A stretch of DNA of 64,000 bases. Source: Arthrobacter sp. DWC3 (lineage in GTDB: Bacteria > Actinomycetota > Actinomycetes > Actinomycetales > Micrococcaceae). Location of the stretch: the NCBI RefSeq assembly GCF_002929375.1, contig NZ_PJIP01000005.1, positions 62,001 to 126,000 on the forward strand, in the 5' to 3' direction. Below the pieces are notes generated by a model. The model had not been told where the DNA came from and searched no databases. It saw nothing but the letters and a program-made list of their open reading frames with translations. This document shows, one piece after another, positions 54,305 through 63,697 of the stretch (position 1 is its first letter; the number at the start of each line of letters is the position of its first letter). A program made the translations under genes and the position numbers.

Positions 54305-55219
54305 GTGGACCGGCTCAGCACCCGCCTCTTCCCCGTCGCGCCGGACCAGCGTACGGCGGCGCAGAGCTGGATCGACCACGGGGAGCGCACGCCCCTGAAG
54401 GCCCGGCCGGCGTCGTCCGTGGTCCTCCTGCGCGACAGCGCGATCGGCACGGAGACCTACCTCTCCTACCGGCGGGGCAACTCGCCGCTCGGCGTGCTCG
54501 GGTTCCCCGGCGGGAGCATCGAGGAGTCCGACGACGACGACCTGCGCTGGTTCGGTCCCTCACCGGCGATGTGGGCGAAGGCCCTCGGCATCGAGGACCA
54601 CCGCGTGGCCCGCCGGCACGTGCTGTGCGCCATCCGCGAACTGTTCGAGGAGACCGGGGTGCTGCTCGCCGGTCCCGACGCCTCCTCGATGGTGGAGGGC
54701 ACGCAGGCGAAGGAGTGGATGAAGGCGCGCGAGGCGATCAACGAGGGCGAGTGCCGCTTCACGGACATCCTCGACCGTCGCGGACTCGGCGTCAGGACCG
54801 ACCTCATCAAGCCGCTCTCCCACTGGGTGACGCCCGACTTCGCGCACCGCCGCTTCGACACGCACTACTTCGCCGCGGCGCAGCCCGTGAACCAGGAGCC
54901 GAGCATCCTCGCGAGCAAGGGCGTCTGGGGGCAGTGGCGCTGGGCCGCCCAGGAGATCGCGGACCGCGACACCACGAGGCTCGGCGACGAGGTGGGTCAG
55001 CCGAACACGGTGGGCTGCACCCTGAGCGAGCTGGCGGTGCCCGCCGTCGAGATCATCCTCGAGAAGATCGGCTCCTCCCGCGGATGCATCGCCTACCTCT
55101 CCCACAAGCGCCCCGTGAAGCTGTACCACCCGCAGCTCGCGGAGCACGACGGCGACCTCGTGCTGCAGGTCGAATGCCCGAAGCTGACCGAGGGCGGGTC
55201 GATGCAGCGGGGGCGCTGA
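54305..55219 (+). CDS. NUDIX hydrolase with inserted loop (NUDT7/19-like)
   Basis: A 304-residue NUDIX-family protein, predicted to hydrolyse a nucleoside diphosphate linked to another moiety. The NUDIX box is split: 'GFPGGSIEE' (about residue 60) is followed about 40 residues later by 'RELFEETGVLL' (about 115-125), so the helix motif REx2EE is intact but an insertion separates it from the glycines. This arrangement occurs in the CoA-type NUDT7/NUDT19 group. The start is GTG 54305. It is the last gene of the DUF4177-RidA-NUDIX group and converges with crp. Confidence 0.82.
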   Translation: MDRLSTRLFPVAPDQRTAAQSWIDHGERTPLKARPASSVVLLRDSAIGTETYLSYRRGNSPLGVLGFPGGSIEESDDDDLRWFGPSPAMWAKALGIEDHRVARRHVLCAIRELFEETGVLLAGPDASSMVEGTQAKEWMKAREAINEGECRFTDILDRRGLGVRTDLIKPLSHWVTPDFAHRRFDTHYFAAAQPVNQEPSILASKGVWGQWRWAAQEIADRDTTRLGDEVGQPNTVGCTLSELAVPAVEIILEKIGSSRGCIAYLSHKRPVKLYHPQLAEHDGDLVLQVECPKLTEGGSMQRGR

Positions 55220-55358
55220 CGCCGTCGCCCCGTCCTGTTCCGCCGGGACGGCGGAGATGACCGCCTGGACGGCATCCGAACGGTATCCTCTGCCATCTCG
55301 CCGCACGCCCGGCACCCACCGGAGCTGCACACTCACGGAGCGGAAGGCACCCGGAACG

Positions 55359-55394
55359 ACGGAAGGCACCCGCCGCCCGGCAGGTGCCTTCCGT
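55359..55394. terminator. Terminator between NUDIX and crp genes
   Basis: ACGGAAGGCACC (55359-55370) pairs with GGTGCCTTCCGT (55383-55394). A second copy of CGGAAGGCACC lies 20 bases earlier (from 55341), allowing an alternative pairing. Confidence 0.8.
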
Positions 55395-55404
55395 CCGGGC
55401 AGGG

Positions 55405-56082
55405 TCAGCGGCTGCGCTGGCGCAGGCGCTGGATGTCGAGGATGACGACGGCGCGCGCCTCGAGGCGGAGCCAGCCGCGCTGCACGAACTCGGCGAGCGC
55501 CTTGTTGACGGTCTCGCGCGACGCCCCGACGAGCTGGGCCAGTTCCTCCTGCGTCAGTTCGTGCGCCACGAGGATGCCGTCCGTCGCAGGTCGGCCGAAC
55601 CGGTCCGCGAGGTCGAGCAGAGCCTTGGCCACGCGGCCGGGGACGTCGGAGAACACGAGGTCCGCCAGCGATTCGTTGGTGCGGCGGAGGCGGCGGGCGA
55701 GCGCCTGGAGGAGCTGGGCCGACACCTCGGGGCGCGTCTCGAGCAGCGTCCGCAGGTCCTCGTTCTTCAGGCCGGCGAGGCGCGTCTCGGACACGGCGGT
55801 CGCGGTCGCGGTGCGCGGGCTCGGATCGAAGAGCGCCATCTCGCCGAAGAGCTCGCCGGGGCCGAGGATGGCGAGGAGGTTCTCGCGGCCGTCCTGCGCG
55901 GTGCGCCCGAGCTTGATCTTGCCGGAGACGATGAAGTACAGCTGGTCGCCCTGGTCGCCCTCGCGGAAGACCGACGAACCGCGGGGGAGGTCCACCTCGA
56001 TCAGCTCGTCCGTGAGCGCCGCGAAGACGTCGTCTCCCAGTGATGCGAAGAGGGGCGCCCGGCGCAGTACCTCGATGTCCAT
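55405..56082 (-). CDS. Crp/Fnr-family transcriptional regulator
   Basis: A 225-residue cyclic-nucleotide-type regulator. Residues 1-120 form the effector domain with 'GELFGEMALFDPSPRTATATAVSE', which keeps the Arg and Thr of the cAMP phosphate-binding cassette; residues 145-225 form the winged helix with recognition helix 'ASRETVNKALAEF'. No cysteine cluster for iron-sulfur is present. This fits the actinobacterial Crp/GlxR group, a global regulator of carbon metabolism, so it could also act on the xylan genes of this window (inference). ATG 56082 follows AGGAGA. Confidence 0.92.
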   Translation of the reverse strand: MDIEVLRRAPLFASLGDDVFAALTDELIEVDLPRGSSVFREGDQGDQLYFIVSGKIKLGRTAQDGRENLLAILGPGELFGEMALFDPSPRTATATAVSETRLAGLKNEDLRTLLETRPEVSAQLLQALARRLRRTNESLADLVFSDVPGRVAKALLDLADRFGRPATDGILVAHELTQEELAQLVGASRETVNKALAEFVQRGWLRLEARAVVILDIQRLRQRSR

Positions 56083-56316
56083 GAAATCTCCTGATGAATT
56101 GCGTCGTTCCGCGGCGGTCCCCGCTGTCTTCTGCTGTCCATCTTGCCGTACGGGAGCGTCTGTGACGACTGATACACGCGCCGATGCCCGGGATCCGGGC
56201 TCCTCGCGGCCCGTTCCACCCTGCTGCCATGCTTCTTCCCATGCTGCGCGGCTAGAATCGCTCGCAGTGTCCGGAGGTGCGTGATCCTCCCGCCGTCCAG
56301 AGCCAGGAGAACGTAC

Positions 56317-57516
56317 GTGCCCGAATTCAGCCTCGCGGGGTTCACGCTCCTCGACCTCGTGCTGGTGGTGGTCCTCCTCGGCTACCTCGTGACAGGGCTC
56401 CGCAACGGCTTCCTGGTGACCCTCGGCGGGATCGCCGGGTTCGTCGCCGGTGCGGTCGCGGCGTTCTTCGCGATCCCGCTCGTCAGCGCATGGGTGCCCG
56501 ACAACCCGTGGCGCCTCATCGCGGTCATCGGCACGGTCGTGGTGCTGATCATCGTCGGCCAGGCCGTCGGGTCGGCGCTCGGAGCCTCGATCCGCCGCTG
56601 GTCCGACTTCCCCCCGCTGCGCGTCGTGGACCGCCTCCTGGGCGGCGCGGTGAACGTGGTCGTCGCCGCCCTCGTGCTGTCGATGCTCGCGTTCGGCGTG
56701 GGCACCCTGGGCGTGCCCTTCCTCTCGCAGCCGCTGGCCGCCTCGCAGGTGATCCAGGGGATCGACACGGCCACCCCGGGTCCGGTGCGCAGCTGGATGG
56801 CGCAGCTGCGCACCATCGCGGTCGACGACGGCATCCCGACCATCCTCGAGAGCGTGGGGCCCGCGACGCCTGCGGTGGTGCCCGACGCCTCCGTGGACAC
56901 CCCCGAGCTCGCCGCGGCGGCCGCCTCGGTGGTGCGCATCACCGGCACGGCGTTCCAGTGCGGCCAGAACCAGACCGGCTCGGGCTTCGTCGTCGCGCCG
57001 GACCGCGTGATCACGAACGCGCACGTGGTCGCCGGGGTGAACGAGCCCGTGGTCGAGGTACCCGGCGGCGGCGCGCTGCCGGGCCGCGTGGTGCAGCTCG
57101 ACACGGCCCGCGACATCGCGGTGATCGCCGTCGACGAGCTGGGCGCGGCCCCGCTCGCTCTCGGGGACGAACTCGCGCAGGGGACGACGGCGGCGTTCGC
57201 CGGCTACCCCGCGGGCGGCCCGTACCGGATCCAGCCCGCGAGCATCCAGGGGCTCTCGCCCGTGCTCGTCGACAACATCTACGGCGCGGACCCGCAGCCG
57301 CTCCAGGTCTACAGCCTCGCCGCGAACGTGCAGCAGGGGAACTCCGGCGGGCCGCTGCTCGACATGCAGGGCCGTGTGGCGGGCGTGGTCTTCGCGAAGT
57401 CGACGGCGGACGCCCCGGTGGGCTACGCGCTGTCCCTCGAGGAGCTGCGGCCCATCGCCGAGAGCGCACCGGACCTGGCCGACGCCGTCTCCGCGGGACA
57501 GTGCACGCGGGGTTAG
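56317..57516 (+). CDS. MarP-like membrane serine protease (CvpA + trypsin domain)
   Basis: A 399-residue protein. The N-terminal 150 residues form four helices of the CvpA/colicin V type ('LLDLVLVVVLLGYLVTGLRNGF'). The C-terminal part is a trypsin-like domain with His in 'TNAHVV', Asp in 'TARDIAVI' and Ser in 'GNSGGP', facing the periplasm-like space. MarP in mycobacteria supports acid resistance by cutting cell-wall enzymes. The start is GTG 56317 with CCAGGAGA upstream; an earlier ATC/GTG region gives an unconserved extension. Its stop is seven bases from the convergent DUF2332 stop, with no room for a terminator hairpin. Confidence 0.92.
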   Translation: MPEFSLAGFTLLDLVLVVVLLGYLVTGLRNGFLVTLGGIAGFVAGAVAAFFAIPLVSAWVPDNPWRLIAVIGTVVVLIIVGQAVGSALGASIRRWSDFPPLRVVDRLLGGAVNVVVAALVLSMLAFGVGTLGVPFLSQPLAASQVIQGIDTATPGPVRSWMAQLRTIAVDDGIPTILESVGPATPAVVPDASVDTPELAAAAASVVRITGTAFQCGQNQTGSGFVVAPDRVITNAHVVAGVNEPVVEVPGGGALPGRVVQLDTARDIAVIAVDELGAAPLALGDELAQGTTAAFAGYPAGGPYRIQPASIQGLSPVLVDNIYGADPQPLQVYSLAANVQQGNSGGPLLDMQGRVAGVVFAKSTADAPVGYALSLEELRPIAESAPDLADAVSAGQCTRG

Positions 57517-57523
57517 GGCTCCG

Positions 57524-58528
57524 CTAGAGCCATTCGATGGACTGCCCGTGCGGTCCGGTCCGTGCCACCGACCGACCGTTGTGCTGCAGCACGAACCTCC
57601 CGTCCTCCTCGCCCGGCACCTTCTCCATGGCCCCGGGCACACCGTCCAGGACGCCGTACCCCTCGTGGGAGAGCCAGTGCACCGGTCGGTCCCGGTCGGC
57701 CGCGAGTCCCGTCATGGTGTCGTGGAACCGGCGTCGGCCCCCGGCGTCGAGGTAGGCGAGCACCGCACTGTGGAACACGACGACGACGGCGTCGGCCGGT
57801 GCGCGTCGGACCAGCGGCACGATCTGCTCGTTCAGGTCGCCGCGGACGAGCAGCGGCGGGTCCTCCCGTACGACGCCGAGCGCGGCCCGCAGGCGCTCCG
57901 CGCGGAAGCCGTGCTCCGGCCAGACGAGCGCCTCGAGCCAGCGGACGTCGTCGTCGTCGCGGGCGTCGAGCGGGTTCAGGTCGATGCCCGCGCGCCAGGC
58001 CACGGTGGGCAGCGACGACGGCAACGGCACGTCTCCCGCCACGGAGCAGGCGAGCGGCGGGACGGGTGAGCCGCCGTCGGGCTCCAGGAACGGGCCGGGG
58101 GAGTAGGAGTACGCATACCGGTCCGGGTAGAGGCAGGCGCCGGCGGACGCCCCGACCTCGATCAGGGCGAGAGGCCGTCCCTCCTCGGCGCTGATCGCCG
58201 TGAGGCTCGGCAGCAGGACGGCGCAGCGCCCGGCCTCGTTGGTCTGGGTGGTGCGGGCCTGCATGACGTGCCGGATGTCCGCCCAGTGCCGGACGACGAA
58301 CGCGCGGAAGGCGCCGTAGCCCTCGAGGGGCACCCCGGCGAAGCGCGCCGCCCCGAGGAAGAGGACGGGCTGACGCCGCGCCGGGGGGAGCGTGTCGAGG
58401 AGGGCGAGCACCTCCTCGTCCTCGCTGACGCCCGTGCACCACTCGTCGTACAGGGGCGAGTACCCCCGGGCGTCGACCTCCGCGAAGCGCCGGTAGCGTA
58501 CCGATGTTGCCGTCTCCGTGCCGCTCAT
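57524..58528 (-). CDS. DUF2332 family protein
   Basis: A 334-residue soluble protein: 'YRRFAEVDARGYSPLYDEWCTGVSED', 'PALFLGAARF'-like 'PVLFLGAARFAGVPL', 'ALIEVGASAGACLYPDRYAYSY' and 'VVVFHSAVLAYLD'. The segment 'IEVGASAG-L' resembles a nucleotide-binding loop of SAM-dependent enzymes, but the function of DUF2332 is unknown. ATG 58528 follows GGAGGA. It converges with the MarP gene. Confidence 0.88.
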   Translation of the reverse strand: MSGTETATSVRYRRFAEVDARGYSPLYDEWCTGVSEDEEVLALLDTLPPARRQPVLFLGAARFAGVPLEGYGAFRAFVVRHWADIRHVMQARTTQTNEAGRCAVLLPSLTAISAEEGRPLALIEVGASAGACLYPDRYAYSYSPGPFLEPDGGSPVPPLACSVAGDVPLPSSLPTVAWRAGIDLNPLDARDDDDVRWLEALVWPEHGFRAERLRAALGVVREDPPLLVRGDLNEQIVPLVRRAPADAVVVVFHSAVLAYLDAGGRRRFHDTMTGLAADRDRPVHWLSHEGYGVLDGVPGAMEKVPGEEDGRFVLQHNGRSVARTGPHGQSIEWL

Positions 58529-58738
58529 GGGTCCTCCGGTTTCGCAGCGGTTTCCGGGGTGTTGCCGGCGTCGGCCGTAGCACCCGTGATGCCAAATCGT
58601 AACCACCGATGCCGCCGAAATACTGCTGGCGGGCTGCCCGGAAGTTAGGCTCGTCACACGGATCAGCGCGTTCGCCGTCGTGGTCCCCATGGCTACCGGT
58701 CCATCCGGTAGGAAACACTCGTCCACCAGGAGTACTAC

Positions 58739-60433
58739 ATGTCCAACCCAGGCACATCCGTGCGCGGCGCAGGTTTCGCGAGGAAACGCGCGGCGCTCAC
58801 AGCAGGATTCTCCATAGCGGCACTCCTCCTCACGGGCTGCGTGCAGAGCCAGCGCGAGGAGAACACCGGGGCGGAGGGCGACGCCGCTGTCGACTCCACC
58901 TTCGTCTTCGCCGCCTCCTCCGACCCGAAGTCGCTCGACCCCGCGTTCGCCAGCGACGGCGAGTCCTTCCGCGTCAGCCGCCAGATCTTCGAGGGGCTCG
59001 TGGGCGTGGAACCCGGCACCGCCGACCCCGCACCGCTGCTCGCGGAATCCTGGGACACCGCCGAGGACGGCCTGTCCACCGTCTTCCAGCTCAAGGAGGG
59101 CGTCACCTTCCACGACGGCACGCCGTTCGACGCGGAAGCCGTCTGCTTCAACTTCGACCGCTGGTACAACTGGACGGGCATCCAGCAGGCCGAGACGACG
59201 TCGTACTACTACGGCTCCCTCTTCCGCGGCTTCGCCGACAGCCCGGACAAGGCCGTCTACGAGTCCTGCGAGGCCAATGGCGACAACGAAGTCACCATCA
59301 ACCTCGCCAAGCCCTTCGCCGGGTTCATCGCAGCACTGTCGCTGCCGGCCTTCGCGATGCAGAGCCCCACGGCCCTCGAGGAGTACGCGGCGGACGAGAT
59401 CGGCGGCACCGCCGAGGCCCCCTCGCTCAGCGAGTACGCCCTCGGCCACCCCGTCGGCACCGGCCCGTTCAAGTTCGACGCCTGGAACGTCGGCCAGCAG
59501 CTCGAACTCTCCATCTACGACGACTACTGGGGCGACAAGGGGCAGATCACCAAGACGATCTTCCGCATCATCGACGACCCGCAGGCGCGCCGCCAGGCCC
59601 TCGAAGCCGGCGACATCGACGGCTACGACCTCGTGGCACCCGCGGACACGCAGTCGCTGAAGGACGCCGGCTACAACATCACGCCGCGCGACCCGTTCAC
59701 CATCCTCTACCTGGGCATGAACCAGGCGATCCCCGAGCTCAAGGACCCCAAGGTCCGCGAGGCCATCGCCCACGCGATCGACAAGGACGCGCTCGTGGCC
59801 CAGACCCTGCCCGAGGGCACGAAGGTCGCCACGCAGTTCATCCCCGAGGTCGTCGACGGCTACAACGAGGACGTCACCACGTACGACTACGACCCCGAGC
59901 GTGCCAAGGAACTGCTGGCCGAGGCCGGCTACCCCGACGGCTTCGAGGTCACGTTCAACTACCCCACGAACGTCTCCCGGCCGTACATGCCGACGCCCGA
60001 GCAGGTCTTCACCAACCTGCAGGCGCAGCTCGACGAGGTGGGCATCACGGTCACGCCGGCTCCCGCCGCCTGGTCGCCCGACTACCTCAACCAGGTCCAG
60101 GGCACACCGGACCACGGCCTGCACCTGCTGGGCTGGACCGGTGACTACAACGACACCGACAACTTCATCGGTGTCTTCTTCGGCCAGGAGAAGCTGGAGT
60201 TCGGCTTCAACAACCCCGAACTGTTCACGGCCCTCGACAAGGCCCGCGGCGTCAGCGACCGCGAGCAGCAGACGGAGCTCTACAAGGAGATCAACGAGCA
60301 GATCGCCGAGTTCAACCCGGCCATCCCGCTCGCCCACCCCGCCCCGTCGCTGGCGTTCGCGCCCCGCGTCACCTCCTACCCGGCGAGCCCCGTCAACGAC
60401 GAGGTCTTCACCGACATCGAGCTGAGCGAGTAG
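58739..60433 (+). CDS. Peptide/nickel-type ABC transporter substrate-binding lipoprotein (family 5)
   Basis: A 564-residue SBP family 5 (DppA/OppA-like) lipoprotein. The signal peptide ends with the lipobox 'LLLTGC' (Cys about residue 34), and the mature domain has 'DPKSLDPAFASDGESFRVSRQIFEGLV', 'KEGVTFHDGTPFDAEAVCFNFDRW', 'PVGTGPFKFDAW' and 'PKVREAIAHAIDKDALV'. It captures oligopeptides or similar ligands for the permeases downstream. ATG 58739 follows AGGAG. The 210-base gap before it (58529-58738) shows no gene and no clear promoter. A hairpin separates it from the permease genes. Confidence 0.92.
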   Translation: MSNPGTSVRGAGFARKRAALTAGFSIAALLLTGCVQSQREENTGAEGDAAVDSTFVFAASSDPKSLDPAFASDGESFRVSRQIFEGLVGVEPGTADPAPLLAESWDTAEDGLSTVFQLKEGVTFHDGTPFDAEAVCFNFDRWYNWTGIQQAETTSYYYGSLFRGFADSPDKAVYESCEANGDNEVTINLAKPFAGFIAALSLPAFAMQSPTALEEYAADEIGGTAEAPSLSEYALGHPVGTGPFKFDAWNVGQQLELSIYDDYWGDKGQITKTIFRIIDDPQARRQALEAGDIDGYDLVAPADTQSLKDAGYNITPRDPFTILYLGMNQAIPELKDPKVREAIAHAIDKDALVAQTLPEGTKVATQFIPEVVDGYNEDVTTYDYDPERAKELLAEAGYPDGFEVTFNYPTNVSRPYMPTPEQVFTNLQAQLDEVGITVTPAPAAWSPDYLNQVQGTPDHGLHLLGWTGDYNDTDNFIGVFFGQEKLEFGFNNPELFTALDKARGVSDREQQTELYKEINEQIAEFNPAIPLAHPAPSLAFAPRVTSYPASPVNDEVFTDIELSE

Positions 60434-60444
60434 CAGCGACCCGC

Positions 60445-60484
60445 AGCACGGGCCGGCCACTGATCACCGTGGCCGGCCCGTGCT
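60445..60484 (+). terminator. Intraoperon hairpin between binding protein and permease genes
   Basis: AGCACGGGCCGGCCAC (60445-60460) pairs perfectly with GTGGCCGGCCCGTGCT (60469-60484), a 16-bp stem with an 8-base loop. It probably lets more binding protein than permease be made, by partial termination or message protection. Confidence 0.75.
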
Positions 60485-60532
60485 TGTGCTACCCCTGCCC
60501 GGCTGTCGCCGGTCAACCCGGAAGGACCTCCA

Positions 60533-61537
60533 GTGTTACGCGTCATCGGTAAACGGATAGCCCTGCTCATCCCCACCCTGTTCGGCCTGTCCGTCCTGCT
60601 GTTCCTGTGGGTGCGGAACCTCCCCGGCGGCCCGGCCACGGCCCTGCTCGGCGAGAAGGCCACGCCCGAGGCCATCGCCCGGGTGAACGAGCTCTACGGC
60701 TTCGACCGCCCCCTCATCACCCAGTACCTGACCTACATGGGGAAGCTGCTGCAGGGCGATTTCGGCGTCTCCATCAACACCGGCCGCCCGGTGCTCGAGG
60801 AGTTCGCCACGCGTTTCCCGGCGACGCTGGAGCTCACCGTCGTCGCCCTGATCTTCGCGATCGGCGTCGGCATACCGCTCGGGTACCTCGCAGCGCGGCA
60901 CTACGGGCGGTTCCTGGACCACAGCTCCGTGGTGCTGAGCCTCGTCGGGATCACCATCCCGGTGTTCTTCCTGGCCTTCATCCTCAAGTACCTGTTCGCC
61001 ATCCAGTGGTCGCTGCTGCCGCCCGACGGCCGGCAGAGCCCCCGCATCGACGCCACGCACTACACGCAGTTCTACGTGCTGGACGGGTTGCTGACCGGCG
61101 AGTACGACGCCGCCTGGGACGCCTTCCTGCACCTGATCCTGCCCGGCCTGGCGCTCGGCACCATCCCGCTTGCGATCATCGTCCGCATCACGCGCGCCTC
61201 GGTCCTCGAGGTGCAGAACGCGGACTACGTCCGCACGGCGCGGGCCAAGGGCCTCATGGAGCGCACCATCCGCGGCAGCTTCATCCTGCGCAACGCCATG
61301 CTCCCCGTCGTCACGACCATCGGCCTGCAGCTCGGCCTGCTCATCTCCGGGGCGGTGCTCACCGAGACGGTCTTCGCGTTCAACGGCATCGGCCGGTTCC
61401 TGCGGGACGCCATCTTCGGGCTGGACTACCCCGTGCTGCAGGGCTTCATCATCTTCATCGCGATCCTGTACGCGCTGATCAACCTGATCGTCGACCTGTC
61501 CTACTCCGTCATCGACCCGAGGGTGCGTGTGCAATGA
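60533..61537 (+). CDS. Peptide ABC transporter permease (DppB/OppB type)
   Basis: A 334-residue permease with six helices. The N-terminal 'RIALLIPTLFGLSVLLFLWV' is the OppB type, and the EAA loop 'YVRTARAKGL' (about residue 235) docks to the ATPases. The start is GTG 60533 after AAGGA. The stop overlaps the DppC start (ATGA). The ATPase subunit is not in this operon. Confidence 0.93.
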   Translation: MLRVIGKRIALLIPTLFGLSVLLFLWVRNLPGGPATALLGEKATPEAIARVNELYGFDRPLITQYLTYMGKLLQGDFGVSINTGRPVLEEFATRFPATLELTVVALIFAIGVGIPLGYLAARHYGRFLDHSSVVLSLVGITIPVFFLAFILKYLFAIQWSLLPPDGRQSPRIDATHYTQFYVLDGLLTGEYDAAWDAFLHLILPGLALGTIPLAIIVRITRASVLEVQNADYVRTARAKGLMERTIRGSFILRNAMLPVVTTIGLQLGLLISGAVLTETVFAFNGIGRFLRDAIFGLDYPVLQGFIIFIAILYALINLIVDLSYSVIDPRVRVQ

Positions 61538-62475
61538 GTACCATCCTGCCTCCCGCCGCCGGCGGTTCAGCGGCCCCCACCGACCCCGCCCTCGACACAG
61601 GGCGGGGGACCGGCCTGTGGAAGGACGCGTTCCTCCGCCTCCGCCGGAATCCGCAGGCGATCGTGGGCGCCGTCATCATCGGCCTGTTCCTGCTCGTGGC
61701 CGTCCTCGCCCCGCTCCTCGCGCCCTACGGCGGTGACGAGCTCCCGGGCCGCACGTCCATCACGCCCACCACCATCCCGGGTCCCGGACAGATCGACGGC
61801 TTTCCCCTCGGGCTCGACCGGTTCGGTGGGGACGTCCTGAGCAAACTGATCTGGGGTGCGCAGGCGTCGCTCCTCATCGGCGTCGTCTCGACGGCGCTCG
61901 GGCTCGCGGGCGGCATGCTGCTCGGCATCCTGGCCGGCGGCCTCGGCGGCTGGGTGGACAACGTCATCATGCGCTTCGTCGACATCCTGCTGTCGGTCCC
62001 GAACCTGCTCCTCGCCGTCAGTATCGCAGCCGTCCTCGGCCAGAGTTCCTACGCGATCATGATCGCCATCGGCGTCTCGCAGATCCCCATCTTCGCGCGG
62101 CTCCTGCGCTCCTCGATGCTGTCCCAGCGCGGTGCCGACTACATCCTGGCGGCGCAGACCCTCGGGCTCAGCCGTCGCACCATCACCATGAGCCACCTGC
62201 TGCCGAACAGCATGGGGCCCGTGATCGTGCAGGCCACCCTGACGCTCGCCACCGCCGTCATCGACGCGGCCGCGCTGTCCTTCCTCGGTCTCGGTGGCGG
62301 GCTCCCCCAGGCCGCCGAGTGGGGCCGCATGCTCACCTACGCGCAGGCGGAGCTCGCGGTCGCACCGCAGCTCGCCTTCCTGCCCGGTGCCTGCATCGCC
62401 ATCACGGCGCTCGGCTTCACGCTGCTGGGTGAGTCGCTGCGCGAGGCACTGGACCCGAAGACGCGCCGGAAGTAG
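61534..62475 (+). CDS. Peptide ABC transporter permease (DppC/OppC type)
   Basis: A 313-residue permease. An N-terminal helix (about 42-62) is followed by the large external loop 'YGGDELPGRTSITP' and 'PLGLDRFGGDVLSKLIWGAQ', typical of OppC, then five more helices and the loop 'YILAAQTLGLSRRTITMSHLLPNSM'. It is coupled to DppB by a four-base overlap, and followed by a terminator. With DppB it forms the channel for the SBP family 5 protein. Confidence 0.93.
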   Translation: MSTILPPAAGGSAAPTDPALDTGRGTGLWKDAFLRLRRNPQAIVGAVIIGLFLLVAVLAPLLAPYGGDELPGRTSITPTTIPGPGQIDGFPLGLDRFGGDVLSKLIWGAQASLLIGVVSTALGLAGGMLLGILAGGLGGWVDNVIMRFVDILLSVPNLLLAVSIAAVLGQSSYAIMIAIGVSQIPIFARLLRSSMLSQRGADYILAAQTLGLSRRTITMSHLLPNSMGPVIVQATLTLATAVIDAAALSFLGLGGGLPQAAEWGRMLTYAQAELAVAPQLAFLPGACIAITALGFTLLGESLREALDPKTRRK

Positions 62476-62494
62476 ACCGCTCCCGCGCAGGTCG

Positions 62495-62525
62495 GCGGCC
62501 ACCAGCCCTCCGGGCCGGTGGCCGC
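62495..62525. terminator. Terminator after the peptide ABC operon
   Basis: GCGGCCACC (62495-62503) pairs with GGTGGCCGC (62517-62525), and GCCC with GGGC inside, with a single mismatch. It lies 20 bases after the dppC-like stop, in the convergent gap with DUF5996. Confidence 0.7.
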
Positions 62526-62636
62526 TCCCGTTCGAGCCGCGGATGCGCCCTGAACGCGCTACCGGCGCGCCACAGTCATCGGTGCGTCACGGACGCGCTG
62601 ACGGGCGCGCCACGGACGCCGGCGCGCAGGAACGCC

Positions 62637-63617
62637 CTACGGACGCCGGTGCGCTGCGAGCCGATCCGGGTCCACGAGGAGGTCCGGGTCCCAGCCGCCC
62701 GTGGCCGCCGCTGCCGCATAGGTGGCCCGCAGGAAGGCGAGCAGTGCGGCGTCCGGGTCGGCCGCCGTCCGGACGGCCTCGTACGGGAGCAGGAACTGGC
62801 GGAACTCGGTGCTGTAGAACGCGCCGTCGACGTCGACCCGGGCGTCGCTGTACCCCTCCGGCTCGGGGTACGCGTAGGAGTAGAAGGCGCCCTCCTCACC
62901 GCCGCCGGGCCAGAACCCGCAGCTCGAGAGCTCGTGCGAGTAGCCCTCCTGCATGACCCAGTCGGCGCAGTTCGGGGCGCCTCCGGGGTGGAGGGGAGCG
63001 GGTCGGCCGGAGAAGCGCGTGCAGGCGAGGTCCATGGCTCCCCAGAAGAAGTGCACGGGGCTCACCTTGCCGAGGAACTCCGCGCGGAACCGGGTGAGGA
63101 CCCGCTCCGCCTGGACGAGTTGCCGCCAGAACGTCGTCACGGCCTCGGGGTCGTAGGACGCGTGGTGGTGGTCCTCGGCGAACGGGACGGCGGGGTCCAC
63201 CTCCGTGGGCACGGGCCGGATGGGCGCTTCGATGCCGAGTCCGGCGAGGGCCGCCATCGTCCGCGCGTGGAACTCCGCCACGGACTGCGGCCGGAGGGGC
63301 ACTGTCCGGTCCTCGCCGGAACTGCTCCGCACCAGCAACCGATGGGAGACGACGTCCACCTCGAGGTCGAACATGCCGCCGCGGTACGGGATGGAGGACG
63401 TCCCGAGTCCCCGCGGCGTCACGTACAGCGGCACCTGCCACCAGTGGTTGACCAGCGGGGCGTGCGCCATGCGGATCTTCCCGACCACCTGCAGCCACAT
63501 GTGCAGGGTCGCCTGCGTGTCCTGCCAGTCCGCGACGCGCAGCTCCGGCCACGCGTCCGCCGTCGTCGTGCCGCCTGCACTGCCGATACTGGTGCCCGTG
63601 CCGTCCTGCCCGCCCAT
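62637..63617 (-). CDS. DUF5996 family protein
   Basis: A 326-residue soluble protein: 'WPELRVADWQDTQATLHMWLQVVGKIRM', 'NHWWQVPLYVTPRGL', 'FAEDHHHASYDPEAV', 'HFFWGAMDLACTRFSGRPAP' and 'SCGFWPGGG--GAFYSYAYPEP'. These conserved Trp/His-rich stretches fit DUF5996, whose function is unknown. It has no signal peptide. ATG 63617 has no strong ribosome site. It lies between the convergent peptide-permease operon and an ABC ATPase gene on the same strand. Confidence 0.85.
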   Translation of the reverse strand: MGGQDGTGTSIGSAGGTTTADAWPELRVADWQDTQATLHMWLQVVGKIRMAHAPLVNHWWQVPLYVTPRGLGTSSIPYRGGMFDLEVDVVSHRLLVRSSSGEDRTVPLRPQSVAEFHARTMAALAGLGIEAPIRPVPTEVDPAVPFAEDHHHASYDPEAVTTFWRQLVQAERVLTRFRAEFLGKVSPVHFFWGAMDLACTRFSGRPAPLHPGGAPNCADWVMQEGYSHELSSCGFWPGGGEEGAFYSYAYPEPEGYSDARVDVDGAFYSTEFRQFLLPYEAVRTAADPDAALLAFLRATYAAAAATGGWDPDLLVDPDRLAAHRRP

Positions 63618-63697
63618 GGTGCCTCCTGCTGTCCGGTGATCAGACCACAGTAGGCGCCGGCCCGCTCAGGGGACAGCAGGGCCCCGGCGGGCGCCGA

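Noticed and set aside
62526-62636. Degenerate GC-rich direct repeats (CGCGCT...GGCGCGCC-like) after the peptide permease operon
   Set aside because: The copies are imperfect and short, and could arise from base composition alone; the only element I support in the gap is the terminator at 62495-62525.
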